Shown: positions 35,901 to 49,871 of the stretch, one piece after another
Layout of the letters: each line of letters begins with the position of its first letter
Numbering within the stretch: position 1 is the stretch's first letter
From: Eulemur rufifrons
Taxonomy: Eukaryota; Chordata; Mammalia; Primates; Lemuridae
Assembly: GCF_041146395.1 (NCBI RefSeq)
Contig: NC_091009.1
Coordinates: 2,752,501-2,816,500 of the forward strand
Direction of reading: 5' to 3'
Length of the DNA stretch: 64,000 nt
Made by a program: the position numbers and the translations under genes
The notes under the pieces: generated by a model
What the model saw: only the letters and a program-made list of their open reading frames with translations
The model's database searches: none
What the model was told of the DNA's origin: nothing

Positions 35901-38900
35901 TCAATTAACCAGTATGTTGAAAATCTTTTGCAGGTTCTCAGCGTTTCACCATAATTGTGATAACGTGTGTATGTGCCTACTGAAACCAAATATGGCTGCT
36001 ACGGACATAACTATGCTGAGGCGTAGCTGACTTGGTGTTGCCTATTTTTGTCAGTGGAGACTGACAAGAAGCCATTCTTCTAAGTATCATCCGACCATCA
36101 TTTCTCCATTGTTTAAAAATGCAGGGAAATTTTGCAAATTGGCATTATAATTAGTAGCTGGAGGGTACTTTTTTTTTTGTGGGGTCGGTCAGGATGGGTG
36201 TTCAGGACCTCTGTCAGATCGCTGGTTTGTTTTTATTATCCCCAGAGAAGAGTAGTGGGCATGTGTTTGGCAGGTGAAAAGTGTGGATTCTGTTTCAGAG
36301 AATTAAACAGGATCCTCCTGGTCATCTCATTCCTTTAAGAATCCTTTGCTTCATCAGCTGGGATTCCACCATGTTTCTATATACTCCTCTATGCGTGGGC
36401 ACAGGTACCTGGCTTGTTCCAAGAAGTATGCTGGAGAGTTTTCAAATTAACCAGTACGTTGAAAATTATTTGCAGGTTTTCAGCGTTTCACCATAATTTT
36501 GGTAAGGTTTGTATGTGCCTCCTGAAACCCAAGAAGGCTGCGACGAACATAACTATGCTGAGGAGTAGGTGACTTGGTGTTGCCTATTTTTGTTAGTGGA
36601 GACAGACAAGAAGCCATTCTTCTAAGTATCATCCCCCACCATTTTTCCATTGTTTTAAAATGCAGGGAAATTTTGCAAGTTAGCATTATAATTAGTAGCT
36701 GGAGGGTACGGTTTTTTTTTTGTGTGTGGTCGATGTGGATGGGGGGGTCAGGCCCTCTGTCAGTTCGCTGGTTAGTTTTTATTATCCCCAGAGAGGAGAA
36801 GTGGGCATGTGTTTGGCAGGTGAAAAGGGCGGATTCTGTTTCAGAGAATTAATGATGATCCCCATGGTCATCCCGTTCCTTTAATAATCCTTTACTTCAT
36901 CAGCTGGAAATCCACCATGGTTCTATATACTCCTCTTTGCATGGGAACAGGTAACTGGCTTGTTCCAAGAAGTATGCCGCAGAGCTTTTCAATTAACCAC
37001 TACGTTGAAAATTATTTGCAGGTGTTCAGCGTTTCACCATAATTGTGATAACGTTTGTTTGTGCCTCCTGAAACCCAAGAAGGCTGTGACGGACATAACT
37101 ATGCTGAGGAGTAGCTGACTTGGTGTTGCCTATTTTTGTTAGTGGAGACTGACAAGAAGCCATTCTTCTAAGTATCATCCCACCACAATTTTTCCATTAT
37201 TTTAAAATGCAGGGAAATTTTGCAAGTTACCATTATAATTAGTAGCTGGAGGGTACGGTTTTTTTTTGTGTGTGTGTGGTCGATGTGGATGGGGGCGTCA
37301 GGCCCTCTGTCAGTTCGCTGGTTAGTTTTTATTATCCCCAGAGAGGAGAAGTGGGCATGTGTTTGGCAGGAGAAAAGGGCGGATTCTGTTTCAGAGAATT
37401 AACAATGATCCCAATGGTCATCCCGTTCCTTTAATAATCCTTTACTTCATCAGCTGGAAATCCACCATGGTTCTATATACTCCTCTTTGCGTGGGAACAG
37501 GTAACTGGTTTGTTCCAAGAAGTATGCCGCAGAGCTTTTCAATTAACCACTACATTGAAAATTATTTGCAGGTGTTCAGCGTTTCACCATAATTGTGATA
37601 TCGTTTGTTTGTGCCTCCTGAAACCCAAGAAGGCTGCGACGGACATAACTATGCTGAGGTGTAGCTGACTTGGTGTTCCCTATTTTTGTTAGTGGAGACT
37701 GACAAGAAGCCATTCTTCTAAGTATCATCTCACCATCATTTTTCCATTGTTTAAAAATGCAGGAAAATTTGCAAGTTAGCATTATAATTAGTAGCTGGAG
37801 GCTACGGTGTTTTTTTTTTTTTTCCTGTGGGGTCGGTGTGGATGTGTTGGTCAGGCCCTCTGTCAGTTCGCTGGTTTGTTTTTATTATCCCCAGAGAGGA
37901 GAAGTGGGTATTAGTATGGCAGGTGAAAACTGCGGATCTGTTTCAGAGAATTAAACAGGATCCGCATGGTAATCCCGTTCCTTTAAGAATCCTTTGCTTC
38001 ATGAGCTGGGAATCCACCATGGTTCTATATACTTTTCTATGCGTGGGCACAGGAAACTGGCTTGTTCCAAGAAGTATGCCTCAGAGGTTTTCAATTAAGC
38101 AGTATGTTGAAAATCCTTTGCAGGTTTTCAGCGTTTCACCATAATTGTGATAACGTGTGTATGTGCCTACTGAAACCAAATATGGCTGCTACGGACATAA
38201 CTATGCCGAGGCGTAGCTGACTTGGTGTTGCCTATTTTTGTCAGTGGAGACTGACAAGAAGCCATTCTTCTAAGTATCATCCCACCATCATTTCTCCATT
38301 GTTTAAAAATGCAGGGAAATTTTGAAAATTGGCATTATAATTAGTAGCTGGAGGGTACTTTTTTTTTGTGGGGTCGGTCAGGATGGGTGATCAGGCCCTC
38401 TGTCAGATCGCTGGTTTGTTTTTATTATCCCCAGAGAAGAGTAGTGGGCATGTGTTTGGCAGGTGAAAAGTGCGGATTCTGTTTCAGAGAATTAAACAGG
38501 ATCCTCCTGGTCATCTCATTCTTTAAGAATACTTTGCTTCATCAGCTGGGATTCCACCATGTTTCTATATACTCCTCTATGCGTGGGCACAGGTACCTGG
38601 CTTGTTCCAAGAAGTATGCTGGAGAGTTTTCAAATTAACCAGTACGTTGAAAATTATTTGCAGGTTTTCAGCGTTTCACCATAATTTTGATAACGTTTGT
38701 ATGTGCCTCCTGAAACCCAAGAAGGCTGTGACGGACATAACTATGCTGAGGAGTAGCTGACTTGGTGTTGCCTATTTTTGTTAGTGGAGACAGACAAGAA
38801 GCCATTCTTCTAAGTATCATCCCCCACCATTTTTCCATTGTTTTAAAATGCAGGGAAATTTTGAAAGTTAGCATTATAATTAGTAGCTGGAGGGTACGGT

Positions 38901-38905
38901 TTTTT
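32904..38905 (+). repeat. 11-monomer higher-order repeat, copy 3
   Basis: Landmarks lie at a constant +6,013 bp from copy 2 (for example 33,081 for 'ggatatccacc', and about 35.88 kb for the 1-bp deletion). The match ends near the T tract at 38.90 kb. Beyond that the sequence reads 'ggcaggtataaaggg' and 'ggaaatccacc', and the class order changes. No transposons and no recognisable gene. Confidence 0.93.
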
Positions 38906-41900
38906 TTTTTTGTGTGGTCGATGTGGATGGGGGGGTCAGGCCCTCTGTCAGTTCGCTGGTTAGTTTTTATTATCCCCAGAGAGGAGAAGTGGGCATGTGT
39001 TTGGCAGGTATAAAGGGCGGATTCTGTTTCAGAGAATTAACGATGATCCCCATGGTCATCCCGTTCCTTTAATAATCCTTTACTTCATCAGCTGGAAATC
39101 CACCATGGTTCTATATACTCCTCTTTGCGTGGGAACAGGTAACTGGCTTGTTCCAAGAAGTATGCCGCAGTGCTTTTCAATTAACCACTACGTTGAAAAT
39201 TATTTGCAGGTGTTCAGCGTTTCACCATAATTGTGATAACGTTTGTTTGTGCCTCCTGAAACCCAAGATGGCTGCCACGAACATAACTATGCTGAGGCGT
39301 AGCTGACTTGGTTTTGTCTATTTTTGTTAGTGGAGACTGACAAGAATCCATTCTTCTAAGTATCATCTCACCATCATTTTTCCATTGTTTAAAAATGCAG
39401 GAAAATTTTTCAAGTTAGCATTATAATTAGTAGCTGGAGGCTACGGTGTTTTTTTTTTTTTTTTTTTCTGTGGGGTCGGTGTGGATGTGTTGGTCAGGCC
39501 CTCTGTCAGTTCGCTGGTTTGTTTTTATTATCCCCAGAGAGGAGAAGTGGGTATTAGTATGGCAGGTGAAAACTGCGGATCTGTTTCAGAGAATTAAACA
39601 GGATCCGCATGGTAATCCCGTTCCTTTAAGAATCCTTTGCTTCATGAGCTGGGAATCCACCATGGTTCTATATAGTTCTCTATGCGTGGGCACAGGAAAC
39701 TGGCTTGTTCCAAGAAGTATGCCTCAGAGCTTTTCAATTAACCAGTATGTTGAAAATCCTTTGCAGGTTTTCAAGGTTTCACCATAATTGTGATAACGTG
39801 TGTATGTGCCTACTGAAACCAAATATGGCTGCTACAGACATAACTGTGCTGAGGCGTAGCTGACTTGGTGTTGCCTATTTTTGTCAGTGGAGACTGACAA
39901 GAAGCCATTCTTCTAAGTATCATCCCACCATCATTTCTCCATTGTTTAAAAATGCAGGGAAATTTTGCAAATTGGCATTATAATTAGTAGCTGGAGGGTA
40001 CCTTTTTTTTTGTGGGGTCGGTCAGGATGGGTTGTCAGGCCCTCTGTCAGATCGCTGGTTTGTTTTTATTATCCCCAGAGAAGAGTAGTGGGCATGTGTT
40101 TGGCAGGTGAAAAGTGCAGATTATGTTTCAGAGAATTAAACAGGATCCGCATGGTCATCTCATTCCTTTAAGAATCCTTTGCTTCATCAGCTGGGATTCC
40201 ACCATGTTTCTATATACTCCTCTATGCGTGGGCACAGGAACCTGGCTTGTTCCAAGAAGTATGCTGGAGAGTTTTCAAATTAACCAGTACATTGAAAATT
40301 ATTTGCAGTTTTTCAGCGTTTCACCATAATTGTGATAACGTTTGTATGTGCCTCCTGAAACCCAAGAAGGCTGCGACAGACATAACTATGCTGAGGAGTA
40401 GCTGACTTGGTGTTGCCTATTTTTGTTAGTGGAGACAGACAAGAAGCCATTCTTCTAAGTATCATCCCACCACCATTTTTCCATTGTTTTAAAATGCAGG
40501 GAAATTTTGCAAGTTAGCATTATAATTAGTAGCTGGAGGGTACGGTTTTTTTTTGTGTGTTGTCAATGTGGATGGCGGGGTCAGGCCCTCTGTCAGTTCG
40601 CTGGTTAGTTTTTATTATCCCCAGAGAGGAGAAGTGGCCATGTGTTTGGCAGGTGAAAACGGCAGATTCTGTTTCAGAGAATTAACGATGATCCCCATGG
40701 TCATCCCATTCCTTTAATAATCCTTTACTTCATCAGCTGGCAATCCACCATGGTTCTATATACTCCTCTTTGCGTGGGAACAGGTAACTGGCTTGTTCCA
40801 AGAAGTATGCCGCAGAGCTTTTCAATTAATCAGTACGTTGAAAATTATTTGCAGGTGTTCAGCGTTTCACCATAATTTTGATAACGTTTGTTTGTGCCTC
40901 CTGGAACCCAAGAAGGCTGCGAAGGACATAACTATGCTGAGGAGTAGCTGACTTGGTGTTGCCTATTTTTGTTAGTGGATACTTACAAGAAGCCATTCTT
41001 CTAAGTATCATCCCACCACGATTTTTCGATTGTTTTAAAATGCAGGAAAATTTTGCATGTTAGCATTATAATTAGTAGCTGGAGGGTACGGTTTTTTTTT
41101 TGTGTGTGTGTGTGGTCGATGTGGATTGGGGGGTGTCAGGCCCTCTGTCAATTCGCTGGTTTGTTTTTGTTATCCCCAGAGAGGAAAAGTGGGCATGTGT
41201 TTTGCAGATGAAAAGTTCGGATTCTGTTTCAGAGAATGAAACCGGATCCGCATGCTCATCCCGTTCCTTTAGGAAACTTTTGCTTCATCAGCTGGGAATC
41301 CACCATGGTTCTATATACTTCTCTATGCGTGGGCACAGGACACTGGCTTGTTCCAAGAAGTATGCCTCAGAGCTTTTCAAATAACCAGTATGTTGAAAAT
41401 CCTTTGCAGGTATTCAGCGTTTCACCATAATTGTGATAACGTGTGTATGTGCCTACTGAAACCAAATATGGCTGCTACGGACATAACTATGCTCAGGAGT
41501 AGCTAACTTGGTGTTGCCTATTTTGTTAGTGGAGACTGACAAGAAGCCATTCTTCTAAGTGTCATCCCACCACCATTTTTCCATTGTTTTAAAATGCAGG
41601 GAAATTTTGCAAGTTAGCATTATAATTAGTAGCTGGAGGGTACGCATTTTTTTGTGTGTGTGTGTTCGAAGTGGATGTGTTGTTCAGAACCTCTGTCAGT
41701 TCGCTGGGTAATTTTTTATTATCCCCAGAGAGGAGAAGTGGGCAAGTGTTTGGCAGGCGAAAAGTGCGGATTCTGTTTCAGAGAATTAAACAGGATCCGC
41801 ATGGTCATCTCATTCCTTTAAGAATCCTTTGCTTCATCAGCTGGGATTCCACCATGTTTCTATATACTCCTCTATGCGTGGGCACAGGTACCTGGCTTGT

Positions 41901-42747
41901 TCCAAGAAGTATGCTGGAGTGTTTTCAAATTAACCAGTACGTTGAAAATTATTTGCAGGTTTTCAGCGTTTCACCATAATTTTGATAACGTTTTATGTGC
42001 CTCCTGAAACCCAAGAAGGCTGCGACGGACCTAACTATGCTGAGGAGTAGCTGACTTGGTGTTGCCTATTTTTGTTAGTGGAGACAGACAAGAAGCCATT
42101 CTTCTAAGTATCATCCCACCACCATTTTTCTATTGTTTTAAAATGCAGGGAAATTTTGCAAGTTAGCACTATAATTAGTAGCTGGAGGGTACGGTTTTTT
42201 TTTTGTGTGTGGTCGATATGGATGGGGGGGTCAGGCCCTCTGTCAGTTCACTGGTTAGTTTTTATTATCCCCAGAGAGGAGAAGTGGGCATGTGTTTGGC
42301 AGGTTAAAAGGGTGGATTCTGTTTCAGAGAATTAACGATGATCCCCATGGTCATCCCGTTCCTTTAATAATCCTTTACTTCATCAGCTGGAAATCCACCA
42401 TGGTTCTATATACTCCTCTTTGCGTGGGAACAGGTAACTGGCTTGTTCGAAGAAGTATGCCGCAGAGATTTTCAATTAACCACTACGTTGAAAATTATTT
42501 GCAGGTATTCAGCGTTTCACCGTAATTGTCATAACGTTTGTTTGTGCCTCCTGAAACCCAAGAAGGCTGCGACGGACATAACTATGCTGAGGAGTAGCTG
42601 ACTTGGTGTTGCCTATTTTTGTTAGTGGAGACTGACAAGAAGCCATTCTTCTAAGTATCATCCTACCACCATTTTTCCATTGTTTTAAAATGCAGGGAAA
42701 TTTTGCAAGTTAGCATTAAAATTAGTAGCTGGAGGGTACGGTTTTTT
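38906..42747 (+). repeat. Second HOR family, 7-monomer unit (A)
   Basis: Seven monomers with T tracts near 38.90, 39.45, 40.01, 40.55, 41.09, 41.65 and 42.19 kb, class order a b c a d e a. The diagnostic 'gccgcagtgcttttc' at 39.17 kb recurs at 43.01, 50.14 and 57.26 kb. Class d has 'ggattggggggtgtcagg', 'gttttgcagatgaaaag' and 'gagaatgaaac'. Class e has 'tacgcattttttt', 'gttgttcagaacctctg' and 'gggcaagtgtttggcaggcg'. The offset to unit B is 3,843-3,844 bp. Confidence 0.88.
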
Positions 42748-45700
42748 TTCCTTGTGTGGTCGATGTGGATGGGGGGGGTCAGACCCTCTGTCAGTTCACT
42801 GGTTAGTTTTTCTTATCCCCAGAGAGGAGAAGTGGGCATGTGTTTGGCAGGTGAAAAGGGCGGATTCTGTTTCAGAGAATTAACGATGATCCCCATGGTC
42901 ATCCCGTTCCTTTAATAATCCTTTACTTCATCAGCTGGAAATCCACCATGGTTCTATATACTCCTCTTTGCGTGGGAACAGGTAACTGGCTTGTTCCAAG
43001 AAGTATGCCGCAGTGCTTTTCAATTAACCACTACGTTGAAAATTATTTGCAGGTGTTCAGCGTTTCACCATAATTGTGATAACGTTTGTTTGTGCCTCCT
43101 GAAACCCAAGATGGCTGCCACGAACATAACTATGCTGAGGCGTAGCTGACTTGGTTTTGTCTATTTTTGTTAGTGGAGACTGACAAGAATCCATTCTTCT
43201 AAGTATCATCTCACCATCATTTTTCCATTGTTTAAAAATGCAGGAAAATTTTGCAAGTTAGCATTATAATTAGTAGCTGGAGGCTACGGTGTTTTTTTTT
43301 TTTTTTTTTTTCTGTGGGGTCGGTGTGGATGTGTTGGTCAGGCCCTCTGTCAGTTCGCTGGTTTGTTTTTATTATCCCCAGAGAGGAGAAGTGGGTATTA
43401 GTATGGCAGGTGAAAACTGCGGATCTGTTTCAGAGAATTAAACAGGATCCGCATGGTAATCCCGGTCCTTTAAGAATCCTTTGCTTCATGAGCTGGGAAT
43501 CCACCATGGTTCTATATAGTTCTCTATGCGTGGGCACAGGAAACTGGCTTGTTCCAAGAAGTATGCCTCAGAGCTTTTCAATTAACCAGTATGTTGAAAA
43601 TCCTTTGCAGGTTTTCAAGGTTTCACCATAATTGTGATAACGTGTGTATGTGCCTACTGAAACCAAATATGGCTGCTACAGACATAACTGTGCTGAGGCG
43701 TAGCTGACTTGGTGTTGCCTATTTTTGTCAGTGGAGACTGACAAGAAGCCATTCTTCTAAGTATCATCCCACCATCATTTCTCCATTGTTTAAAAATGCA
43801 GGGAAATTTTGCAAATTGGCATTATAATTAGTAGCTGGAGGGTACCTTTTTTTTTGTGGGGTCGGTCAGGATGGGTGTTCAGGCCCTCTGTCAGATCGCT
43901 GGTTTGTTGTTATTATCCCCAGAGAAGAGTAGTGGGCATGTGTTTGGCAGGTGAAAAGTGCAGATTATGTTTCAGAGAATTAAACAGGATCCGCATGGTC
44001 ATCTCATTCCTTTAAGAATCCTTTGCTTCATCAGCTGGGATTCCACCATGTTTCTATATACTCCTCTATGCGTGGGCACAGGAACCTGGCTTGTTCCAAG
44101 AAGTATGCTGGAGAGTTTTCAAATTAACCAGTACATTGAAAATTATTTGCAGTTTTTCAGCGTTTCACCATAATTGTGATAACGTTTGTATGTGCCTCCT
44201 GAAACCCAAGAAGGCTGCGACGGACATAACTATGCTGAGGAGTAGCTGACTTGGTGTTGCCTATTTTTGTTAGTGGAGACAGACAAGAAGCCATTCTTCT
44301 AAGTATCATCCCACCACCATTTTTCCATTGTTTTAAAATGCAGGGAAATTTTGCAAGTTAGCATTATAATTAGTAGCTGGAGGGTACGGTTTTTTTTTGT
44401 GTGTTGTCAATGTGGATGGCGGGGTCAGGCCCTCTGTCAGTTCGCTGGTTAGTTTTTATTATCCCCAGAGAGGAGAAGTGGCCATGTGTTTGGCAGGTGA
44501 AAACGGCAGATTCTGTTTCAGAGAATTAACGATGATCCCCATGGTCATCCCATTCCTTTAATAATCCTTTACTTCATCAGCTGGCAATCCACCATGGTTC
44601 TATATACTCCTCTTTGCGTGGGAACAGGTAACTGGCTTGTTCCAAGAAGTATGCCGCAGAGCTTTTCAATTAATCAGTACGTTGAAAATTATTTGCAGGT
44701 GTTCAGCGTTTCACCATAATTTTGATAACGTTTGTTTGTGCCTCCTGGAACCCAAGAAGGCTGCGAAGGACATAACTATGCTGAGGAGTAGCTGACTTGG
44801 TGTTGCCTATTTTTGTTAGTGGATACTTACAAGAAGCCATTCTTCTAAGTATCATCCCACCACGATTTTTCGATTGTTTTAAAATGCAGGAAAATTTTGC
44901 ATGTTAGCATTATAATTAGTAGCTGGAGGGTACGGTTTTTTTTTTTGTGTGTGTGTGGTCGATGTGGATTGGGGGGTGTCAGGCCCTCTGTCAATTCGCT
45001 GGTTTGTTTTTGTTATCCCCAGAGAGGAAAAGTGGGCATGTGTTTTGCAGATGAAAAGTTCGGATTCTGTTTCAGAGAATGAAACAGGATCCGCATGCTC
45101 ATCCCGTTCCTTTAGGAAACTTTTGCTTCATCAGCTGGGAATCCACCATGGTTCTATATACTTCTCTATGCGTGGGCACAGGACACTGGCTTTTTCCAAG
45201 AAGTATGCCTCAGAGCTTTTCAAATAACCAGTATGTTGAAAATCCTTTGCAGGTATTCAGCGTTTCACCATAATTGTGATAACGTGTGTATGTGCCTACT
45301 GAAACCAAATATGGCTGCTACGGACATAACTATGCTCAGGAGTAGCTAACTTGGTGTTGCCTATTTTGTTAGTGGAGACTGACAAGAAGCCATTCTTCTA
45401 AGTGTCATCCCACCACCATTTTTCCATTGTTTTAAAATGCAGGGAAATTTTGCAAGTTAGCATTATAATTAGTAGCTGGAGGGTACGCATTTTTTTGTGT
45501 GTGTGTGTTCGATGTGGATGTGTTGTTCAGAACCTCTATCAGTTCGCTGGGTAATTTTTTATTATCCCCAGAGAGGAGAAGTGGGCAAGTGTTTGGCAGG
45601 CGAAAAGTGCGGATTCTGTTTCAGAGAATTAAACAGGATCCGCATGGTCATCTCATTCCTTTAAGAATCCTTTGCTTCATCAGCTGGGATTCCACCATGT

Positions 45701-48700
45701 TTCTATATACTCCTCTATGCGTGGGCACAGGTACCTGGCTTGTTCCAAGAAGTATGCTGGAGTGTTTTCAAATTAACCAGTACGTTGAAAATTATTTGCA
45801 GGTTTTCAGCGTTTCACCATAATTTTGATAACGTTTTATGTGCCTCCTGAAACCCAAGAAGGCTGCGACGGACCTAACTATGCTGAGGAGTAGCTGACTT
45901 GGTGTTGCCTATTTTTGTTAGTGGAGACTGACAAGAAGCCATTCTTCTAAGTATCATCCTACCACCATTTTTCCATTGTTTTAAAATGCAGGGAAATTTT
46001 GCAAGTTAGCATTAAAATTAGTAGCTGGAGGGTACGGTTTTTTTTCCTTGTGTGGTCGATGTGGATGGGGGGGGTCAGACCCTCTGTCAGTTCACTGGTT
46101 AGTTTTTATTATCCCCAGAGAGGAGAAGTGGGCATGTTTTTGGCAGGTGAAAAGGGCGGATTCTGTTTCAGAGAATTAACGATGATCCCCATGGTCATCC
46201 CGTTCCTTTAATAATCCTTTACTTCATCAGCTGGAAATCCACCATGGTTCTATATACTCCTCTTTGCGTGGGAACAGGTAACTGGCTTGTTCGAAGAAGT
46301 ATGCCACAGAGATTTTCAATTAACCACTACGTTGAAAATTATTTGCAGGTGTTCAGCGTTTCACCGTAATTGTCATAACGTTTGTTTGTGTCTCCTGAAA
46401 CCCAAGAAGGCTGCCACGAACATAACTATGCTGAGGCGTAGCTGACTTGGTTTTGCCTATTTTTGTTAGTGGAGACTGACAAGAATCCATTCTTCTAAGT
46501 ATCATCTCACCATCATTTTTCCATTGTTTAAAAATGCAGGGAAATTTTGCAAGTTAGCATTATAATTAGTAGCTGGAGGCTACGGTGCTTTTTTTTTTTT
46601 TTTCCTGTGGGGTCAGTGTGGATGTGTTGGTCAGGCCCTCCGTCAGTTCGCCGGTTTGTTTTTATTATCCCCAGAGAGGAGAAGTGGGTATTAGTATGGC
46701 AGGTGAAAACTGCGGATCTGTTTCAGAGAATTAAACAGGATCCGCATGGTAATCCCGTTCCTTTAAGAATCCTTTGCTTCATGAGCTGGGAATCCACCAT
46801 GGTTCTATATACTTCTCTATGCGTGGGCACAGGAAACTGGCTTGTTCCAAAAGTATGCCTCAGAGCTTTTCAATTAACCAGTATGTTGAAAATCTTTTGC
46901 AGGTTCTCAGCGTTTCACCATAATTGTGATAACGTGTGTATGTGCCTACTGAAACCAAATATGGCTGCTACGGACATAACTATGCTGAGGCGTAGCTGAC
47001 TTGGTGTTGCCTATTTTTGTCAGTGGAGACTGACAAGAAGCCATTCTTCTAAGTATCATCCGACCATCATTTCTCCATTGTTTAAAAATGCAGGGAAATT
47101 TTGCAAATTGGCATTATAATTAGTAGCTGGAGGGTACTTTTTTTTTGTGGGGTCGGTCAGGATGGGTGTTCAGGCCCTCTGTCAGATCGCTGGTTTGTTT
47201 TTATTATCCCCAGAGAAGAGTAGTGGGCATGTGTTTGGCAGGTGAAAAGTGTGGATTCTGTTTCAGAGAATTAAACAGGATCCGCATGGTCATCTCATTC
47301 CTTTAAGAATCCTTTGCTTCATCAGCTGGGATTCCACCATGTTTCTATATACTCCTCTATGCGTGGGCACAGGTACCTGGCTTGTTCCAAGAAGTATGCT
47401 GGAGAGTTTTCAAATTAACCAGTACGTTGAAAATTATTTGCAGTTTTTCAGCGTTTCACCATAATTTTGATAACGTTTTATGTGCCTCCTGAAACCCAAG
47501 AAGGCTGCGACGGACCTAACTATGCTGAGGAGTAGCTGACTTGGTGTTGCCTATTTTTGTTAGTGGAGACAGACAAGAAGCCATTCTTCTAAGTATCATC
47601 CCACCACCATTTTTCTATTGTTTTAAAATGCAGGGAAATTTTGCAAGTTAGCATTATAATGAGTAGCTGGAGGGTACGGTTTTTTTTTTGTGTGTGGTCG
47701 ATATGGATGGGGGGGTCAGGCCCTCTGTCAGTTCACTGGTTAGTTTTTATTATCCCCAGAGAGGAGAAGTGGGCATGTGTTTGGCAGGTTAAAAGGGTGG
47801 ATTCTGTTTCAGAGAATTAACGATGATCCCCATGGTCATCCCGTTCCTTTAATAATCCTTTACTTCATCAGCTGGAAATCCACCATGGTTCTATATACTC
47901 CTCTTTGCGTGGGAACAGGTAACTGGCTTGTTCGAAGAAGTATGCCGCAGAGATTTTCAATTAACCACTACGTTGAAAATTATTTGCAGGTGTTCAGCGT
48001 TTCACCGTAATTGTCATAACGTTTGTTTGTGCCTCCTGAAACCCAAGAAGGCTGCGACGGACATAACTATGCTGAGGAGTAGCTGACTTGGTGTTGCCTA
48101 TTTTTGTTAGTGGAGACTGACAAGAAGCCATTCTTCTAAGTATCATCCTACCACAATTTTTCCATTGTTTTAAAATGCAGGGAAATTTTGCAAGTTAGCA
48201 TTAAAATTAGTAGCTGGAGGGTACGGTTTTTTTTCCTTGTGTGGTCGATGTGGATTGGGGGGTCAGGCCCTCTGTCAGTTCACTGGTTAGTTTTTATTAT
48301 CCCCAGAGAGGAGAAGTGGGCATGTTTTTGGCAGGTGAAAAGGGCGGATTCTGTTTCAGAGAATTAACGATGATCCCCATGGTCATCCCGTTCCTTTAAT
48401 AATCCTTTACTTCATCAGCTGGAAATCCACCATGGTTCTATATACTCCTCTTTGCGTGGGAACAGGTAACTGGCTTGTTCGAAGAAGTATGCCACAGAGA
48501 TTTTCAATTAACCACTACGTTGAAAATTATTTGCAGGTGTTCAGCGTTTCACTGTAATTGTCATAAGGTTTGTTTGTGTCTCCTGAAACCCAAGAAGGCT
48601 GCCACGAACATAACTATGCTGAGGCGTAGCTGACTTGGTTTTGCCTATTTTTGTTAGTGGACACTGACAAGAATCCATTCTTCTAAGTATCATCTCACCA

Positions 48701-49871
48701 TCATTTTTCCATTGTTTAAAAATGCAGGGAAATTTTGCAAGTTAGCATTATAATTAGTAGCTGGAGGCTACGGTGTTTTTTTTTTATTTTCCTGTGGGGT
48801 CAGTGTGGATGTGTTGGTCAGGCCCTCCGTCAGTTCGCCGGTTTGTTTTTATTATCCCCAGAGAGGAGAAGTGGGTATTAGTATGGCAGGTGAAAACTGC
48901 GGATCTGTTTCAGAGAATTAAACAGGATCCGCATGGTAATCCCGTTCCTTTAAGAATCCTTTGCTTCATGAGCTGGGAATCCACCATGGTTCTATATACT
49001 TCTCTATGCGTGGGCACAGGAAACTGGCTTGTTCCAAAAGTATGCCTCAGAGCTTTTCAATTAACCAGTATGTTGAAAATCTTTTGCAGGTTCTCAGCGT
49101 TTCACCATAATTGTGATAACGTGTGTATGTGCCTACTGAAACCAAATATGGCTGCTACGGACATAACTATGCTGAGGCGTAGCTGACTTGGTGTTGCCTA
49201 TTTTTGTCAGTGGAGACTGACAAGAAGCCATTCTTCTAAGTATCATCCGACCATCATTTCTCCATTGTTTAAAAATGCAGGGAAATTTTGCAAATTGGCA
49301 TTATAATTAGTAGCTGGAGAGTACTTTTTTTTTTGTGGGGTCGGTCAGGATGGGTGTTCAGGCCCTCTGTCAGATCGCTGGTTTGTTTTTATTATCCCCA
49401 GAGAAGAGTAGTGGGCATGTGTTTGGCAGGTGAAAAGTGTGGATTCTGTTTCAGAGAATTAAACAGGATCCTCCTGGTCATCTCATTCCTTTAAGAATCC
49501 TTTGCTTCATCAGCTGGGATTCCACCATGTTTCTATATACTCCTCTATGCGTGGGCACAGGTACCTGGCTTGTTCCAAGAAGTATGCTGGAGAGTTTTCA
49601 AATTAACCAGTACGTTGAAAATTATTTGCAGGTTTTCAGCGTTTCACCATAATTTTGATAACGTTTGTATGTGCCTCCTGAAACCCAAGAAGGCTGCGAC
49701 GAACATAACTATGCTGAGGAGTAGGTGACTTGGTGTTGCCTATTTTTGTTAGTGGAGACAGACAAGAAGCCATTCTTCTAAGTATCATCCCCCACCATTT
49801 TTCCATTGTTTTAAAATGCAGGGAAATTTTGCAAGTTAGCATTATAATTAGTATCTGGAGGGTACGGTTTT
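42748..49871 (+). repeat. Second HOR family, 13-monomer unit (B)
   Basis: About 7,124 bp with class order a b c a d e a b c a a b c. The first six monomers match unit A. Monomers from about 46.0 kb on resemble monomers 4 to 7 of the 11-monomer HOR, including the 'ccttgtgtgg' tract variant and the 'ccaaaagtatg' deletion (46.85 and 49.04 kb). The unit therefore looks like a mosaic of both families. Confidence 0.85.
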
